Position numbers and translations under genes: made by a program
Part shown: positions 8,461 through 17,185 of the stretch, piece by piece
Layout: each line of letters starts with the position of its first letter
How positions within the stretch are numbered: position 1 is the stretch's first letter
Origin: an uncultured Clostridia bacterium
Lineage (GTDB): Bacteria > Bacillota > Clostridia > Oscillospirales > Acutalibacteraceae
NCBI GenBank assembly: GCA_937920235.1
Contig: CALGUK010000039.1
Location: forward strand, 42,242 to 106,241
DNA: 64,000 bases
Direction of reading: 5' to 3'
The notes under the pieces: model-generated
Seen by the model: only the letters and a program-made list of their open reading frames with translations
Database searches by the model: none
What the model was told of the DNA's origin: nothing

Positions 8461-9486
8461 ATGGCAGCAATTTTACAAAAAATACTCAGCTTTTTAACTT
8501 CCGTTATTGTATTTATTACCGGCTTATTTGGATTTGGCGGTTCTAATGAAGGTAAAGTGGATGATTTCAAGGTAACAACCTATTTAAGAGGTGACAGTGT
8601 TTATTCTGCAACCGACCTTAAATCTGAGGATTTCGACATCATAACTGACCTTATAATTTTCGAATGTGCCACATTCAACAACAAAGGTGAGGTTGAATAT
8701 GACGAGGCAAAAATGGAAAGAGTTATGTCTGCTGTTCGTACTGTCATTGGTGACAGAGATATCCACATTACCCTAAATATTCTCGGTCCTTCAGCTAACA
8801 CAGATTCCAATGATTGGTATGAACAGATGGATTCTCAGAGCAAAGAGCACAACAAAGCCTTTAAAAGCGGAGTTCTTGAAGAAAACATTGTAGAAGTTCT
8901 TGAAAAATATGACTTTGACGGTGTTCACTTTGACTACGAATACCCGCTTTCAGATAAAGCATGGTACTATTTCAACAGATTTCTTGTTTCACTCGGGCGC
9001 GAACTGGGAGATGATTATACCCTCGGTGTTGCAGCCAGCACATGGAATATGCATTTCACCTTTAATGCTATTTCGGCTGTTGACACTTTCGAGCTTATGA
9101 CTTATGACTATGTTGATGCAAACGGAAAGCACGCAACTTATGAGGATACTGTTGCTCAGCTTGAGCAAATCAAGGACTTAGGTATTCCGGTAAGTAGGAT
9201 AAATATTGGCCTTCCTTTCTATTCAAGACCAACAGACCTGTCAGCTTATTGGTACGGTTATAATAGTTGCTATGATAAAATGACCGAGGACGGCTGGTAT
9301 CATTGTGATGAAATAAACAAGGATTTTTGGTTCAACACTCCTGATGTTATAAGTCAGAAAACGCAGTACGGCATCGATAATGGTTTCGGTGGTGTTATGA
9401 TATGGCACTACAGCTGTGACCTTCCTTCAACTCACGAAGGCTCACTTCTCAGAGCTATCGGTGAAACAGTAGATAATAATTATTGA
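8461..9486 (+). CDS. Glycoside hydrolase family 18 protein, membrane-anchored
   Basis: 341 residues. A hydrophobic N-terminus (about 5-25) followed by GGSNEG looks like a signal anchor, so the enzyme should face outward. The GH18 barrel is recognised from the beta-4 motif DGVHFDYEYP (153-162): D158 and the acid E160 are kept, but the first D of the usual DxDxE is H156. Later blocks FELMTYDY and GVMIWHYSCD match the beta-6 and beta-8 strands. GH18 enzymes cut beta-1,4 N-acetylglucosamine links (chitin, glycoprotein N-glycans, peptidoglycan); the short length fits a bacterial chitinase-like or spore-glycosidase-like enzyme. The gene lies between two direct repeats next to a tRNA gene. RBS AAGGAG before ATG 8461. 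Confidence 0.85.
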   Translation: MAAILQKILSFLTSVIVFITGLFGFGGSNEGKVDDFKVTTYLRGDSVYSATDLKSEDFDIITDLIIFECATFNNKGEVEYDEAKMERVMSAVRTVIGDRDIHITLNILGPSANTDSNDWYEQMDSQSKEHNKAFKSGVLEENIVEVLEKYDFDGVHFDYEYPLSDKAWYYFNRFLVSLGRELGDDYTLGVAASTWNMHFTFNAISAVDTFELMTYDYVDANGKHATYEDTVAQLEQIKDLGIPVSRINIGLPFYSRPTDLSAYWYGYNSCYDKMTEDGWYHCDEINKDFWFNTPDVISQKTQYGIDNGFGGVMIWHYSCDLPSTHEGSLLRAIGETVDNNY

Positions 9487-9493
9487 TAAAACG

Positions 9494-9528
9494 AAGCCTC
9501 ACATTGTATGAACAGTGTGAGGCTTTTG
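9494..9528 (+). terminator. Terminator of the GH18 gene
   Basis: AAGCCTCACATTG pairs with CAGTGTGAGGCTT around a 6-base loop, followed by a short T run, starting 7 bases after the stop codon. Confidence 0.8.
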
Positions 9529-9636
9529 CGAAGGAGGTATATTACGAAAGTTATTGAAGAGGGTTGGTGTTCCGGCAACAATTCTTACCCGACAAACGGT
9601 GCAGATGTTGAAAGATATAAAAATATACGAATAAGG

Positions 9637-9670
9637 AATAAGACCTGCCTTTTAAAAAGCGGGTCTTATT
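9637..9670 (+). terminator. Terminator-like hairpin
   Basis: AATAAGACC pairs with GGTCTTATT around a GC-rich, A/T loop and is followed by TTCTTTG. It would end transcription of the fragmentary frame before it. Confidence 0.5.
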
Positions 9671-9712
9671 CTTTGTAATTATGCTTACAGCTTCTGGAAC
9701 CTTGTTGTTTTA

Positions 9713-9843
9713 CAATAAAAAGCGTTGCAAGAGGGAGTGGTGATTTCCCAAATGCAACGCTTAATTCTTTTAAGTGGCTTAAATGCTATATAAAACAACG
9801 ATACCACTATCAATACAAATTGTATCAATAGTGGTATCTGATT

Positions 9844-9846
<3 letters not shown>
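9713..9846. repeat. Direct repeat copy 2 = tandem terminators of the initiator tRNA gene
   Basis: Counterpart of 7809-7943. Read on the minus strand, it begins at the CCA of the tRNA, then forms GATACCACTATTGATACAAT folding back on itself and followed by GTTGTTTTATA, then a second hairpin AAGCGTTGCA / TGCAACGCTT followed by a T run. Both look like rho-independent terminators for the tRNA transcript. Confidence 0.85.
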
Positions 9847-9919
<73 letters not shown>

Positions 9920-9952
9920 ATATTTAACGACTACTCTCTTGAGTGCCATATA

Positions 9953-9981
9953 ATAATACACTGATTTTACTGTTTTGTCAA
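9953..9981 (-). promoter_or_regulatory. SigA promoter of the initiator tRNA gene
   Basis: TTGACA, a 17-base spacer and TATTAT on the minus strand, about 33 bases before the mature tRNA 5' end. Confidence 0.8.
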
Positions 9982-10039
9982 GTACTTTTTACAACATATT
10001 TTATTTATATGTTAATATTATATATCGTTATACAGGAAA

Positions 10040-10915
10040 TTATTCCTTTTTCGTTGAAATTTCATTCCAAAGAGTAAATCCGAGGATAAGTGCTCCGCCT
10101 ATTATCTGCATTATCGTCATTTTTTCATTGAGGACGACGACGGATATGAGGACTGCCACAAGAGGATCAATATAGCTTAAAATCGCGGCCTTTTGTCCGG
10201 GAAGCTCCTTGAGTGATGAAAAATACAAGCAGTATGTCACTCCTGTATGAACAAATCCTATTACAAGCAGGAATATCCAGCCTTTTTTATCAAGAGTATT
10301 GAGGTTGATACCGTCCGTCAGTAAAACATACGGAACAAGCACCGCTATTGCCGCAAGGAACTGCAGAAATGTACGATGGATACCGTCAACATTTTTTATA
10401 AATTTATTTATCAAAATAACCGTTGCATAAAGTGCAGCCGCACCGAGACCGAAAAGTATTCCCTTAAAATGACTGCTTCCGTGACTCAGATCGCCAATAC
10501 CCGTTATCAGCACTATTCCCAGGGTTGACATAATGAAGCATATCCACTGTTTTGCACTCATTTTTTCTTTGAAGAGCACAGGACAGGCAACGGTAACTAT
10601 AACTGGAGCAAAATAATAGCTCAGAGTAGCCACCGAAACCGTTGTGTACTTATATGCTTCAAAAAGAAAAATCCAGTTAAATCCCATTGCAATGCCGGAT
10701 AACATCAAAAGCGGTATTTCTTTTTTTATCCTTGAAAAAGGTATTTTCTGCTTGGTTATCAAAAGAAAAAGTCCGATTAGTATTGCCGCAAGTACCGCAC
10801 GGTAAAGAGCAATTTCACCTGACGGCAAGGGAATATTTCGCACAAAAAGTCCTATTGTACCGAAAACGGTCATTGATATTACAAGCATTCTTCTTGCATT
10901 TAATGTTTTTTTCAT
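10040..10915 (-). CDS. EamA/DMT-family transporter
   Basis: 291 residues with ten hydrophobic segments in two homologous halves of five, the layout of the 10-TMS drug/metabolite transporter superfamily. The second half repeats the first (LPSGEIALYRAVLAAILIGL and later LPGQKAAILSYIDPLVAVLI). The start is placed at ATG 10913-10915 (MKKTLNARRM) because GGAGAT lies 7 bases before it; an in-frame ATG 13 codons upstream lacks an RBS. Family members export amino acids, nucleosides or other small metabolites; the substrate is unknown. The gene stands alone with its own promoter, divergent from the FkbM gene. Confidence 0.87.
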   Translation of the reverse strand: MKKTLNARRMLVISMTVFGTIGLFVRNIPLPSGEIALYRAVLAAILIGLFLLITKQKIPFSRIKKEIPLLMLSGIAMGFNWIFLFEAYKYTTVSVATLSYYFAPVIVTVACPVLFKEKMSAKQWICFIMSTLGIVLITGIGDLSHGSSHFKGILFGLGAAALYATVILINKFIKNVDGIHRTFLQFLAAIAVLVPYVLLTDGINLNTLDKKGWIFLLVIGFVHTGVTYCLYFSSLKELPGQKAAILSYIDPLVAVLISVVVLNEKMTIMQIIGGALILGFTLWNEISTKKE

Positions 10916-10966
10916 AAATAAATCTCCGCGCTGTATTTGAAACATTATTTTCACAGGTATGGAAAT

Positions 10967-10995
10967 ATTTTACAGCAGTGCGGAAATATCGTCAA
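10967..10995 (-). promoter_or_regulatory. SigA promoter of the DMT transporter gene
   Basis: TTGACG, 17 bases, TAAAAT on the minus strand. It lies back to back with the promoter of the FkbM gene. Confidence 0.6.
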
Positions 10996-11003
10996 CTGTT
11001 TTA

Positions 11004-11032
11004 TTGTAAATAAGCATAAAATGTGGTATTAT
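11004..11032 (+). promoter_or_regulatory. SigA promoter of the FkbM / HAD operon
   Basis: TTGTAA (11004-11009), 17 bases, TATTAT (11027-11032), about 30 bases before the GTG start of the FkbM gene. Confidence 0.6.
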
Positions 11033-11063
11033 TTTATACAGATACTGAAAAGGCGGTGAAGAT

Positions 11064-12116
11064 GTGTTTGAAAAGCTGTCAGCCGAAAAATCAAGCTGGG
11101 AAATTTTAGGTGAATCCGCCCTGCCCGTTGTTGTTTACGGCACGGGAAACGGTGCGGACAAGGTTTTTGACGAATTTGAAAGGCTACACATTAAGGTTTC
11201 TGCCGTGGCGGCAAGCGATGGATTTGTGCGGAAACGAAGCTTCCGCGGATTCGAGGTCAAGTCATTTTCACAACTTGAAAAAGAACTCGGTGATTTTATC
11301 ATCGCGCCCGCTTTTGCAAGTCCGCGTCCCGAGGTTATCGCATATTTCAAGTCTTTAGCACTACACCATAAGATAATAATGCCTTCTGTTCCCATATATG
11401 AAAGCGAAATATTCAACAAGGATTTTCTCAATAATAATCTCGAATCAATTCACCTGGCCTTTTCGCGTCTTGCGGATAATCAGTCAAAAAAGGTCTTTGA
11501 AAATATAATACATTTTCAGATTACGGGTAATCCGGATTACTGTTTTGACTGTGAAACCTCAAAAGACGAAGCATTCGGGATTCTCGGTTTAGGGGAAAAT
11601 GAAAGTTTCCTCGACCTAGGAGCTTATCGCGGAGATACGGTTGAAGAATTCCTGAAATACGCCGTATCATACAAAAAAATTGTTGCTGTCGAGCCCGATG
11701 CAAAAACATTCGGAAAGTTGAAACAGAACTGCACGAATCTTGAAAACTGCATATTGCTTAACAATGCAATCTGGAGTGAGAAATGCATGCTTACCTTTGA
11801 GGGTAACAAGGGCCGCGGCGGTTCTGCCGGTTCATACGGTCAAGAAGCAGAGGCAATCACGGTTGATAATATTACAGAGAAATACGGCACTTTTACTTAT
11901 ATCAAAGCTGATATTGAGGGTGCGGAAAACGAAATGCTTAAGGGTGCAAAAATCACATTAAATCAGAAACCCGCATTATGTATTGCGGCATATCATAAAA
12001 GCGAGGATATTTTTTCTCTTGTCAACAAAATATACGAGATCAACAACAACTATAAAATATACCTTCGTCATCATCCCCATATTTCTTTCTGGGATACAAA
12101 TCTTTATTGCATATAG
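11064..12116 (+). CDS. FkbM-family methyltransferase
   Basis: 350 residues with a GTG start chosen for the AGGCGGTG RBS before it. The N-terminal 110 residues look like a nucleotide-binding-type fold (VVVYGTGNGADKVF, then KVSAVAASDG). From about residue 165 the FkbM SAM-methyltransferase domain follows: FLDLGAYRGDTVEEF (motif I), IVAVEPDAKTFGKL (motif II), AITVDNI and YIKADIEGAENEML. These enzymes methylate sugars, often of surface glycans or natural products. The two-part build is common in capsule and glycan clusters but none is adjacent. Two HAD phosphatase genes follow at 9 and 0 bases, so it is probably an operon. Confidence 0.85.
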   Translation: MFEKLSAEKSSWEILGESALPVVVYGTGNGADKVFDEFERLHIKVSAVAASDGFVRKRSFRGFEVKSFSQLEKELGDFIIAPAFASPRPEVIAYFKSLALHHKIIMPSVPIYESEIFNKDFLNNNLESIHLAFSRLADNQSKKVFENIIHFQITGNPDYCFDCETSKDEAFGILGLGENESFLDLGAYRGDTVEEFLKYAVSYKKIVAVEPDAKTFGKLKQNCTNLENCILLNNAIWSEKCMLTFEGNKGRGGSAGSYGQEAEAITVDNITEKYGTFTYIKADIEGAENEMLKGAKITLNQKPALCIAAYHKSEDIFSLVNKIYEINNNYKIYLRHHPHISFWDTNLYCI

Positions 12117-12125
12117 GAGTATAAA

Positions 12126-12968
12126 ATGAGTATAAAACTTATTGTTACCGATCTTGACGGTACATTTTTAAAAAGCGACCATATCACTATTCCGCAGGAA
12201 AATATCGATGCCTTTCGCAGAGCTCACGAGATGGGTATTAAGATAGCCGTTGCCAGCGGAAGAACAAAAATACTTACCGATTATCTTATGGAGCAACTCC
12301 CCTTTCTTGACTATCTTATAACCTCAAACGGCGCGGTTACACAAGATATGCATACGGGCAAAACGGTTTGCTCTTTTCTTATGAGCAATACACTCTCGAC
12401 AGAAATTTTTAATATTCTGCATGAATATAGTCTCATCTATGAAATCTATTTTAACGGTGAATGTTACATGAATTCTGACAGCTACTCCTGTTTTAATGAA
12501 AACAACGTATCACCGCATATATATAAGCTTCTGGTAAATTTCATCAACGAGGTTCCCGATCTTAAAACACTTATAGGCAACGGCGGGATTGAGAAGCTTA
12601 ACATCCTTTCACTTACGGACAGGGAGAGAAGTGAAATTGAGGAAAAGGTACGACTCAAAGGCGAAGTGGCATTTGCCTCATCGTTTCCTGTTGGTGAGAG
12701 TCGTAACGGCAACCTGGAAATGACTGATATCAAGGCTACAAAGGGATTTGCGGTCAAGGGAATTGCCGAGTCGCTCGGTATCGGTAAAGAAAGCATTATG
12801 TGTTTCGGTGACGGTGAAAATGACTGCCCGATGCTTGAATTTGCAGACTTCTCATTTGCAATGAAAAACGGCAGTGAAATTGCAATCAGAACCGCAAAGT
12901 ATGTTACGGACAGCAACGATGACGGCGGAGTTGCCAAAGCAATAAATAAATATATCTTCGGTGAATGA
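12126..12968 (+). CDS. Cof-type HAD-IIB hydrolase
   Basis: 280 residues. Motif I VTDLDGTFLKSD holds the nucleophile D9 and D11; motif II is ASGRT, and motif IV is CFGDGENDCPMLEFAD. The C2B cap between motifs II and III marks the Cof/YidA subfamily, cytoplasmic phosphatases of sugar phosphates, FMN or similar compounds. The exact substrate is unknown. The stop codon overlaps or abuts the next HAD gene, so the two are translated together. Confidence 0.9.
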   Translation: MSIKLIVTDLDGTFLKSDHITIPQENIDAFRRAHEMGIKIAVASGRTKILTDYLMEQLPFLDYLITSNGAVTQDMHTGKTVCSFLMSNTLSTEIFNILHEYSLIYEIYFNGECYMNSDSYSCFNENNVSPHIYKLLVNFINEVPDLKTLIGNGGIEKLNILSLTDRERSEIEEKVRLKGEVAFASSFPVGESRNGNLEMTDIKATKGFAVKGIAESLGIGKESIMCFGDGENDCPMLEFADFSFAMKNGSEIAIRTAKYVTDSNDDGGVAKAINKYIFGE

Positions 12969-12969
12969 A

Positions 12970-13617
12970 ATGGATATAAATAAATTCAAGGGAGCAATTT
13001 TTGATCTGGACGGCACACTTTTTGACTCAATGGGAATATGGAAGGATGTTGACATTGCATTTTTTGAAAAAAGAAAAATAAAGATGCCGAATGATTATCA
13101 GGAATGTATTAAGGATATGCACTTTACAACAATGGCTGTTTACACTAAAGAGAGATTTAACCTGTCTGATGATATAGATGATATTATGGACGAGTGGTGT
13201 GAGTTATGCTATGATAAATATGCAAATGAAATTACTCTAAAGAGCGGTTGCCTTGAGTTCCTTTTACAGCTTAAAAGGTGCGGTGTCAAGCTTGCTTTTG
13301 CAACTGCAAACACTACAGATCTTAGTGAGGCATGTCTCAAATCCAATAAAATTGCAGGATTATTTGACACCTGTTCTTATCTTCATGAAACCGACAGTGA
13401 CAAAAGCGAGCCCGATGTATATTTGCTGGCATGCAAAAGGCTTGGTCTGAATCCCTGTGACTGCATAGTGTTTGAAGATATACTCCCGGGTATTAGGGGT
13501 GCAAAAAAAGGCGGATTCACAGTTTGTGGTGTATATGACAAAAGCTCTGCCGACGATGAAGAATCCATAAAAAAAATTGCTGATCACTATATAAAATCCT
13601 TTGAGGAATTGATATAA
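12970..13617 (+). CDS. HAD-IA hydrolase, beta-phosphoglucomutase/phosphatase-like
   Basis: 215 residues from ATG 12970, which lies one base after the upstream TGA and 6 bases after GGTGA; an in-frame GTG at 12961 is possible. Motif I AIFDLDGTLFDSMGIWKDVD carries DxD; a helical C1 cap follows; motif II is FATANTT, motif III is SEPDVYLLACKRLG, motif IV is VFEDILPGIRGAKKGG. These are marks of the subfamily that includes PgmB and small-molecule phosphatases. The substrate is not evident. It is probably cotranscribed with the Cof-type gene and the FkbM gene. Confidence 0.88.
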   Translation: MDINKFKGAIFDLDGTLFDSMGIWKDVDIAFFEKRKIKMPNDYQECIKDMHFTTMAVYTKERFNLSDDIDDIMDEWCELCYDKYANEITLKSGCLEFLLQLKRCGVKLAFATANTTDLSEACLKSNKIAGLFDTCSYLHETDSDKSEPDVYLLACKRLGLNPCDCIVFEDILPGIRGAKKGGFTVCGVYDKSSADDEESIKKIADHYIKSFEELI

Positions 13618-13632
13618 TATGTTCATTAGCAC

Positions 13633-13661
13633 TTTACAAATTGTCAAAAAAGGTCTATTAT
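13633..13661 (+). promoter_or_regulatory. SigA promoter of pduL
   Basis: TTTACA (13633-13638), 17 bases, TATTAT (13656-13661), 38 bases before the pduL start. Confidence 0.6.
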
Positions 13662-13698
13662 ATATGTATAGAAATATATTTAGAAAGAAGAATGATAT

Positions 13699-14271
13699 AT
13701 GGAAAAACCAGTTTTAGTTGAAACAAGCGCAAGACATGCTCATATTTCAAAAGAGCATCTTGAAATTCTCTTCGGTGAGGGTTATGAACTCACCAAAAAA
13801 AAGGACTTATCACAGCCGGGTCAGTATGCATGTGAAGAAAGAATTGCCGTTATCGGACCTAAAGGTCAGTTCCCCGGTGTTTCAATTCTCGGTCCCGTAA
13901 GACCGGCAACTCAGGTTGAAATTTCAGCCTCAGATGCACGTTCAATCGGAGTTGCTGCAGTTGTCAGAGAATCCGGCGACATCGCAGGTACTCCCGGTTG
14001 CAAAATTGTTGGCCCCAAGGGTGAAATTGAGATTGAAAACGGTGTTATCGTTGCAAAAAGACATATACATATGACCCCCGATGATGCTGAAAAATACGGC
14101 CTTCAGGATAAGCAGGTTGTTGAGGTTAAGGTTTCATCAGACGACAGAACTCTCACATTCGGTGACGTTGTTGTTCGTGTCAATCCCAACTTTGCACTTG
14201 CAATGCACATTGATACTGATGAGTCAAATGCTGCTCTGTGCAAACCCGGCACAATGGGTATAATACTTTAA
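13699..14271 (+). CDS. pduL: PduL-type phosphate acyltransferase (phosphotransacylase)
   Basis: 190 residues built of two PduL beta-barrel repeats. The zinc-binding motifs are visible as SARHAHIS (H13, H15) and AKRHIHMTPDDA (H122, H124), with the family block GPVRPATQVEIS. The enzyme exchanges CoA and phosphate on short acyl groups (acetyl or propionyl), feeding acyl phosphate to a kinase for ATP. It lacks the N-terminal encapsulation helix found in microcompartment copies and no shell genes are near, so it probably acts free in the cytoplasm as the main phosphotransacetylase. RBS AGAAAGAAG; single-gene unit ending in a strong terminator. Confidence 0.93.
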   Translation: MEKPVLVETSARHAHISKEHLEILFGEGYELTKKKDLSQPGQYACEERIAVIGPKGQFPGVSILGPVRPATQVEISASDARSIGVAAVVRESGDIAGTPGCKIVGPKGEIEIENGVIVAKRHIHMTPDDAEKYGLQDKQVVEVKVSSDDRTLTFGDVVVRVNPNFALAMHIDTDESNAALCKPGTMGIIL

Positions 14272-14335
14272 TGTTAGAAATATCACAATGATATTTTAAC
14301 CTTGAAAGCATCTCTACAATATGATATTATATAAA

Positions 14336-14372
14336 TCGGCAATTATGTTTCTGTTAATTGCCGACTTTTTTT
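14336..14372 (+). terminator. Terminator of pduL
   Basis: TCGGCAATTA pairs perfectly with TAATTGCCGA, followed by seven T residues. It overlaps the 3' end of the converging membrane-protein gene. Confidence 0.88.
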
Positions 14373-15205
14373 ATGCTTGTCGAAAAATAAAATATTATCG
14401 GTTTTTCTGATGAATGTTTGAAAAATCTCTTTTTTTCTGTCGAATTTAAATAATACCATTTACCCGTATTCAAATACGGCAAAACATAAAACACAGGTAA
14501 CAGAAAAACACAGCAGACAACCCATCCTGAAAAAGAAAGGCAATACAGCGAATACGGAACACATCGGTTTTCCATATTAAGAATGCTTTTCTCAATAATT
14601 TTCAACGGATTTTTTTCTTCATTATTCAAAATTATTTGTGAGCACAGTGCATATCTTTTCAACGTAACAAACAGAAAAAGCACTCCTGTTATGAATAATA
14701 AAACGGATGAAACAAAAAGGGTTAAATTCACGTTAAAACCATAATTTTCATAACGATAACCGTAAATCAAAAGTGCAGTAACCAACACACAGGGTGAAAG
14801 ATATAAGGCTGACCAGCTTATCTTCAGTAAAAAAACTATTGTTGACACGGCTGAAAACCTCAGATATTGTTTAGCAGTAAGAGCTTTTATACACTTGAAA
14901 AAAGAAGCTTCTGCCCTACCCGTACTTGATCTGAAGAATTTTTCTTTCACAAGGCTGGCACTTTGCAATATAAAAAGAGATAATACAAGTGAAAGCAGAA
15001 TAACCGATATACGAATAATATTATCGATACGATAACCCTGAATACTAATATTAAACTCGGTATTTTTCAATAAAACAAAGAAATAATAATCAGAGACAGA
15101 GAGTAATAAAATTATCAAAAACGGAAAAAGTGACACAGCAGTATATCTTATATACTTACCTGAAATTTTCCTTTTGGTATATAGCTTAAGTTCTGACAAC
15201 GACAT
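14354..15205 (-). CDS. Multi-pass membrane protein of unknown function
   Basis: Not recognised. 283 residues with about six membrane segments in a layout of two near the N-terminus, three in the middle and one before the end, and long basic or aromatic loops. Residues 90-105 hold KFFRSSTGRAEASFFKC. The overall pattern resembles DUF975-like or glycerophosphodiester-type membrane proteins but no motif supports a family. It reads toward pduL and divergently from glmS, 65 bases apart. RBS GAGAGGTGAAAG precedes the start. Confidence 0.65.
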   Translation of the reverse strand: MSLSELKLYTKRKISGKYIRYTAVSLFPFLIILLLSVSDYYFFVLLKNTEFNISIQGYRIDNIIRISVILLSLVLSLFILQSASLVKEKFFRSSTGRAEASFFKCIKALTAKQYLRFSAVSTIVFLLKISWSALYLSPCVLVTALLIYGYRYENYGFNVNLTLFVSSVLLFITGVLFLFVTLKRYALCSQIILNNEEKNPLKIIEKSILNMENRCVPYSLYCLSFSGWVVCCVFLLPVFYVLPYLNTGKWYYLNSTEKKRFFKHSSEKPIIFYFSTSIKKVGN

Positions 15206-15270
15206 TTACTTTCACCTCTCGTAATTATTATTTACATAAATATTATTTTTAATACTTAAGGAGATTTTTT

Positions 15271-17088
15271 ATGTGCGGAATAGTTGGATTTGTTGGTGAG
15301 GAGCAGGCTGCTCCTATTCTTATTGAAGGCTTACGCCGTCTTGAATATCGCGGATATGACTCGGCAGGCATTGCAGTCAAGGGCGATAATGTCACGGTTG
15401 TCAAGGAAAAGGGCAGAATCGATAATCTTCAGGCTTCTGTTAATGAGATTAATCCATGCGGTACAATAGGTATAGGTCACACACGTTGGGCAACCCACGG
15501 AGCTCCGGATAAAATCAATGCTCACCCACACAAATCAATGAACGGTGTGGTAACACTTGTTCATAACGGTATTATCGAAAACTATATTGAGCTTAAAAAC
15601 GAGCTTATCGAAAAGGGATATGTATTCAGCTCACAAACGGATACTGAGGTTATTGCTCAGCTCTATGACAGTTTATTTGACGGTGATGCTCTTGCAACTC
15701 TTATAAAAACAGCAAAGCGTCTTGAGGGTTCATACGCAGTGGCGATGATTGTCAAGGGATACGATGACAAGGTTTTTGCAATGAAAAAAGACAGTCCTAT
15801 GATTGTTGGCAAAGGCGACGGTCAGAACTATCTTGCATCCGATATTCCCGCTATACTCCCCTATACAAGAGACTGCTATATTGTAAACGACGGAGAGTTT
15901 ATTGAAATAGCCAAAGATAATATCCGTGTTTTTAATGACAATGCAGAGGAAAAGGAAATTGAGATAAAAACCATCAATCTTAGTATTGACGCTGCCGAAA
16001 AAGGCGGATACGACTACTTTATGGCAAAAGAAATCTACGAACAGCCAAAGGCAGTCAGAGATACTGTTTCTCCTCTTATCAAGGACGGAAAAATTGTTCT
16101 CCCCTTCCAATTCCCCGAAAACTTTATCAAAAATCTGAACCGAGTTTACATCGTTGCCTGCGGCAGTGCATATCATGTCGGTGTAACAGCCAAGTATATC
16201 ATTGAGGATATGGTCAGAGTTCCTGTTATGGTTGACATTGCAAGTGAATTCAGATACAGAAATCCGATAATCGGAAAAGGTGACCTTTGCATCTTCGTCA
16301 GCCAGTCCGGTGAAACAGCAGATACTCTCGCCTCTCTTCGTGAAGCAAAGGCACGCGGTGCATTCACAATGTCCATCGTAAATGTACTTTTCAGTACAAT
16401 CGCAAGAGAAAGTGACGGTGTAATTTATACTAATGCCGGTGCAGAAATTGCTGTTGCCACCACAAAGGCATTTTCTGCTCAGTTAGGTGTTGCATACGCT
16501 CTTTCAGCATATATGGCTCACGAAAAAGGGCTTTTGAATGACGATGAACTCAAATCATTTACAGATGAAATTCTTGAGTTACCCGAAAAAATCAAAACAG
16601 CACTTGGTTGCGATATAATCACATCAGAACTTGCAAAGCATATTGCAACAAAAGAGCATATGTTCTTTATAGGCCGAGGAATTGATTATCCTCTCTGTCT
16701 TGAAGGTTCACTCAAATTGAAAGAAATATCCTATATTCACTGTGAAGGCTACGGTGCCGGCGAACTCAAGCACGGTACAATTTCCCTTGTTGAGCCCGGA
16801 ACAGTTGTTGCCGCTGTTGCAACAGACGATTCACTTTACGGAAAGATGGTTTCAAACATCAAAGAAGTTCACGCAAGAGGCGCTTATGTAATCGCTGTTG
16901 TAAAGGAGGGTACAGACGGAATCGAAGAAATTGCCGACAAGGTAATCTATATTCCGAAGGCTTCGAGATATCTCACTCCGTCACTTACGGTCATACCGTT
17001 ACAGCTTCTTGCTTATCATACAACTGTTGAGCGCGGTCTTGATGTTGACAAGCCGAGAAATCTTGCCAAATCTGTTACAGTCGAATAA
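15271..17088 (+). CDS. glmS: Glutamine-fructose-6-phosphate aminotransferase (isomerizing)
   Basis: 605 residues, full length. The N-terminal glutaminase begins MCGIVGFVG with nucleophile C2 and has HTRWATHG and NGIIENY. Two SIS domains follow (about 285-420 and 455-590) with SQSGETADT and CEGYGAGELKHG, ending DKPRNLAKSVTVE. It makes glucosamine-6-phosphate from fructose-6-phosphate and glutamine, the first step toward UDP-GlcNAc for peptidoglycan. RBS AAGGAG before ATG 15271. The leader is only 65 bases, so there is no room for the glmS ribozyme that controls the gene in many Firmicutes. A terminator follows. Confidence 0.97.
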   Translation: MCGIVGFVGEEQAAPILIEGLRRLEYRGYDSAGIAVKGDNVTVVKEKGRIDNLQASVNEINPCGTIGIGHTRWATHGAPDKINAHPHKSMNGVVTLVHNGIIENYIELKNELIEKGYVFSSQTDTEVIAQLYDSLFDGDALATLIKTAKRLEGSYAVAMIVKGYDDKVFAMKKDSPMIVGKGDGQNYLASDIPAILPYTRDCYIVNDGEFIEIAKDNIRVFNDNAEEKEIEIKTINLSIDAAEKGGYDYFMAKEIYEQPKAVRDTVSPLIKDGKIVLPFQFPENFIKNLNRVYIVACGSAYHVGVTAKYIIEDMVRVPVMVDIASEFRYRNPIIGKGDLCIFVSQSGETADTLASLREAKARGAFTMSIVNVLFSTIARESDGVIYTNAGAEIAVATTKAFSAQLGVAYALSAYMAHEKGLLNDDELKSFTDEILELPEKIKTALGCDIITSELAKHIATKEHMFFIGRGIDYPLCLEGSLKLKEISYIHCEGYGAGELKHGTISLVEPGTVVAAVATDDSLYGKMVSNIKEVHARGAYVIAVVKEGTDGIEEIADKVIYIPKASRYLTPSLTVIPLQLLAYHTTVERGLDVDKPRNLAKSVTVE

Positions 17089-17104
17089 AACTTATTATAA
17101 AACC

Positions 17105-17139
17105 AAAAACTCCTGCTCATAATATGAGTGGGAGTTTTT
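17105..17139 (+). terminator. Terminator of glmS
   Basis: AAAAACTCCTGCTCAT pairs with ATGAGTGGGAGTTTTT almost perfectly, 17 bases after the glmS stop. Confidence 0.88.
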
Positions 17140-17185
17140 GTATTCCCTGCAAGGTCTGTACATAAACAGTAAAGGAAGATTGAAA

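Larger units (their letters stand above)
9487..9843. other. Intergenic region between GH18 gene and initiator tRNA
   Basis: After the GH18 terminator there is an RBS-like AAGGAGG at 9531-9537 followed by an open frame without a normal start (readable from ACG 9544: KVIEEGWCSGNNSYPTNGAD and on) that runs into a second hairpin at 9637-9670 (AATAAGACC / GGTCTTATT). It may be the fragment of a lost gene. Then comes repeat copy 2. No intact gene is seen. Confidence 0.45.

Noticed and set aside
12482..12937. 151-residue Ser/Pro-rich open frame on the minus strand
   Set aside because: Shadow of the Cof-type hydrolase gene, whose HAD motifs are complete.
15206..15270. glmS ribozyme or leader riboswitch
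   Set aside because: Only 65 bases separate the divergent gene from glmS, too short for the ribozyme, and no core sequence is seen.
17138..17185. ATG-started longer SigG
   Set aside because: The extra codons come from the glmS terminator; the TTG at 17186 fits the family N-terminus and RBS.
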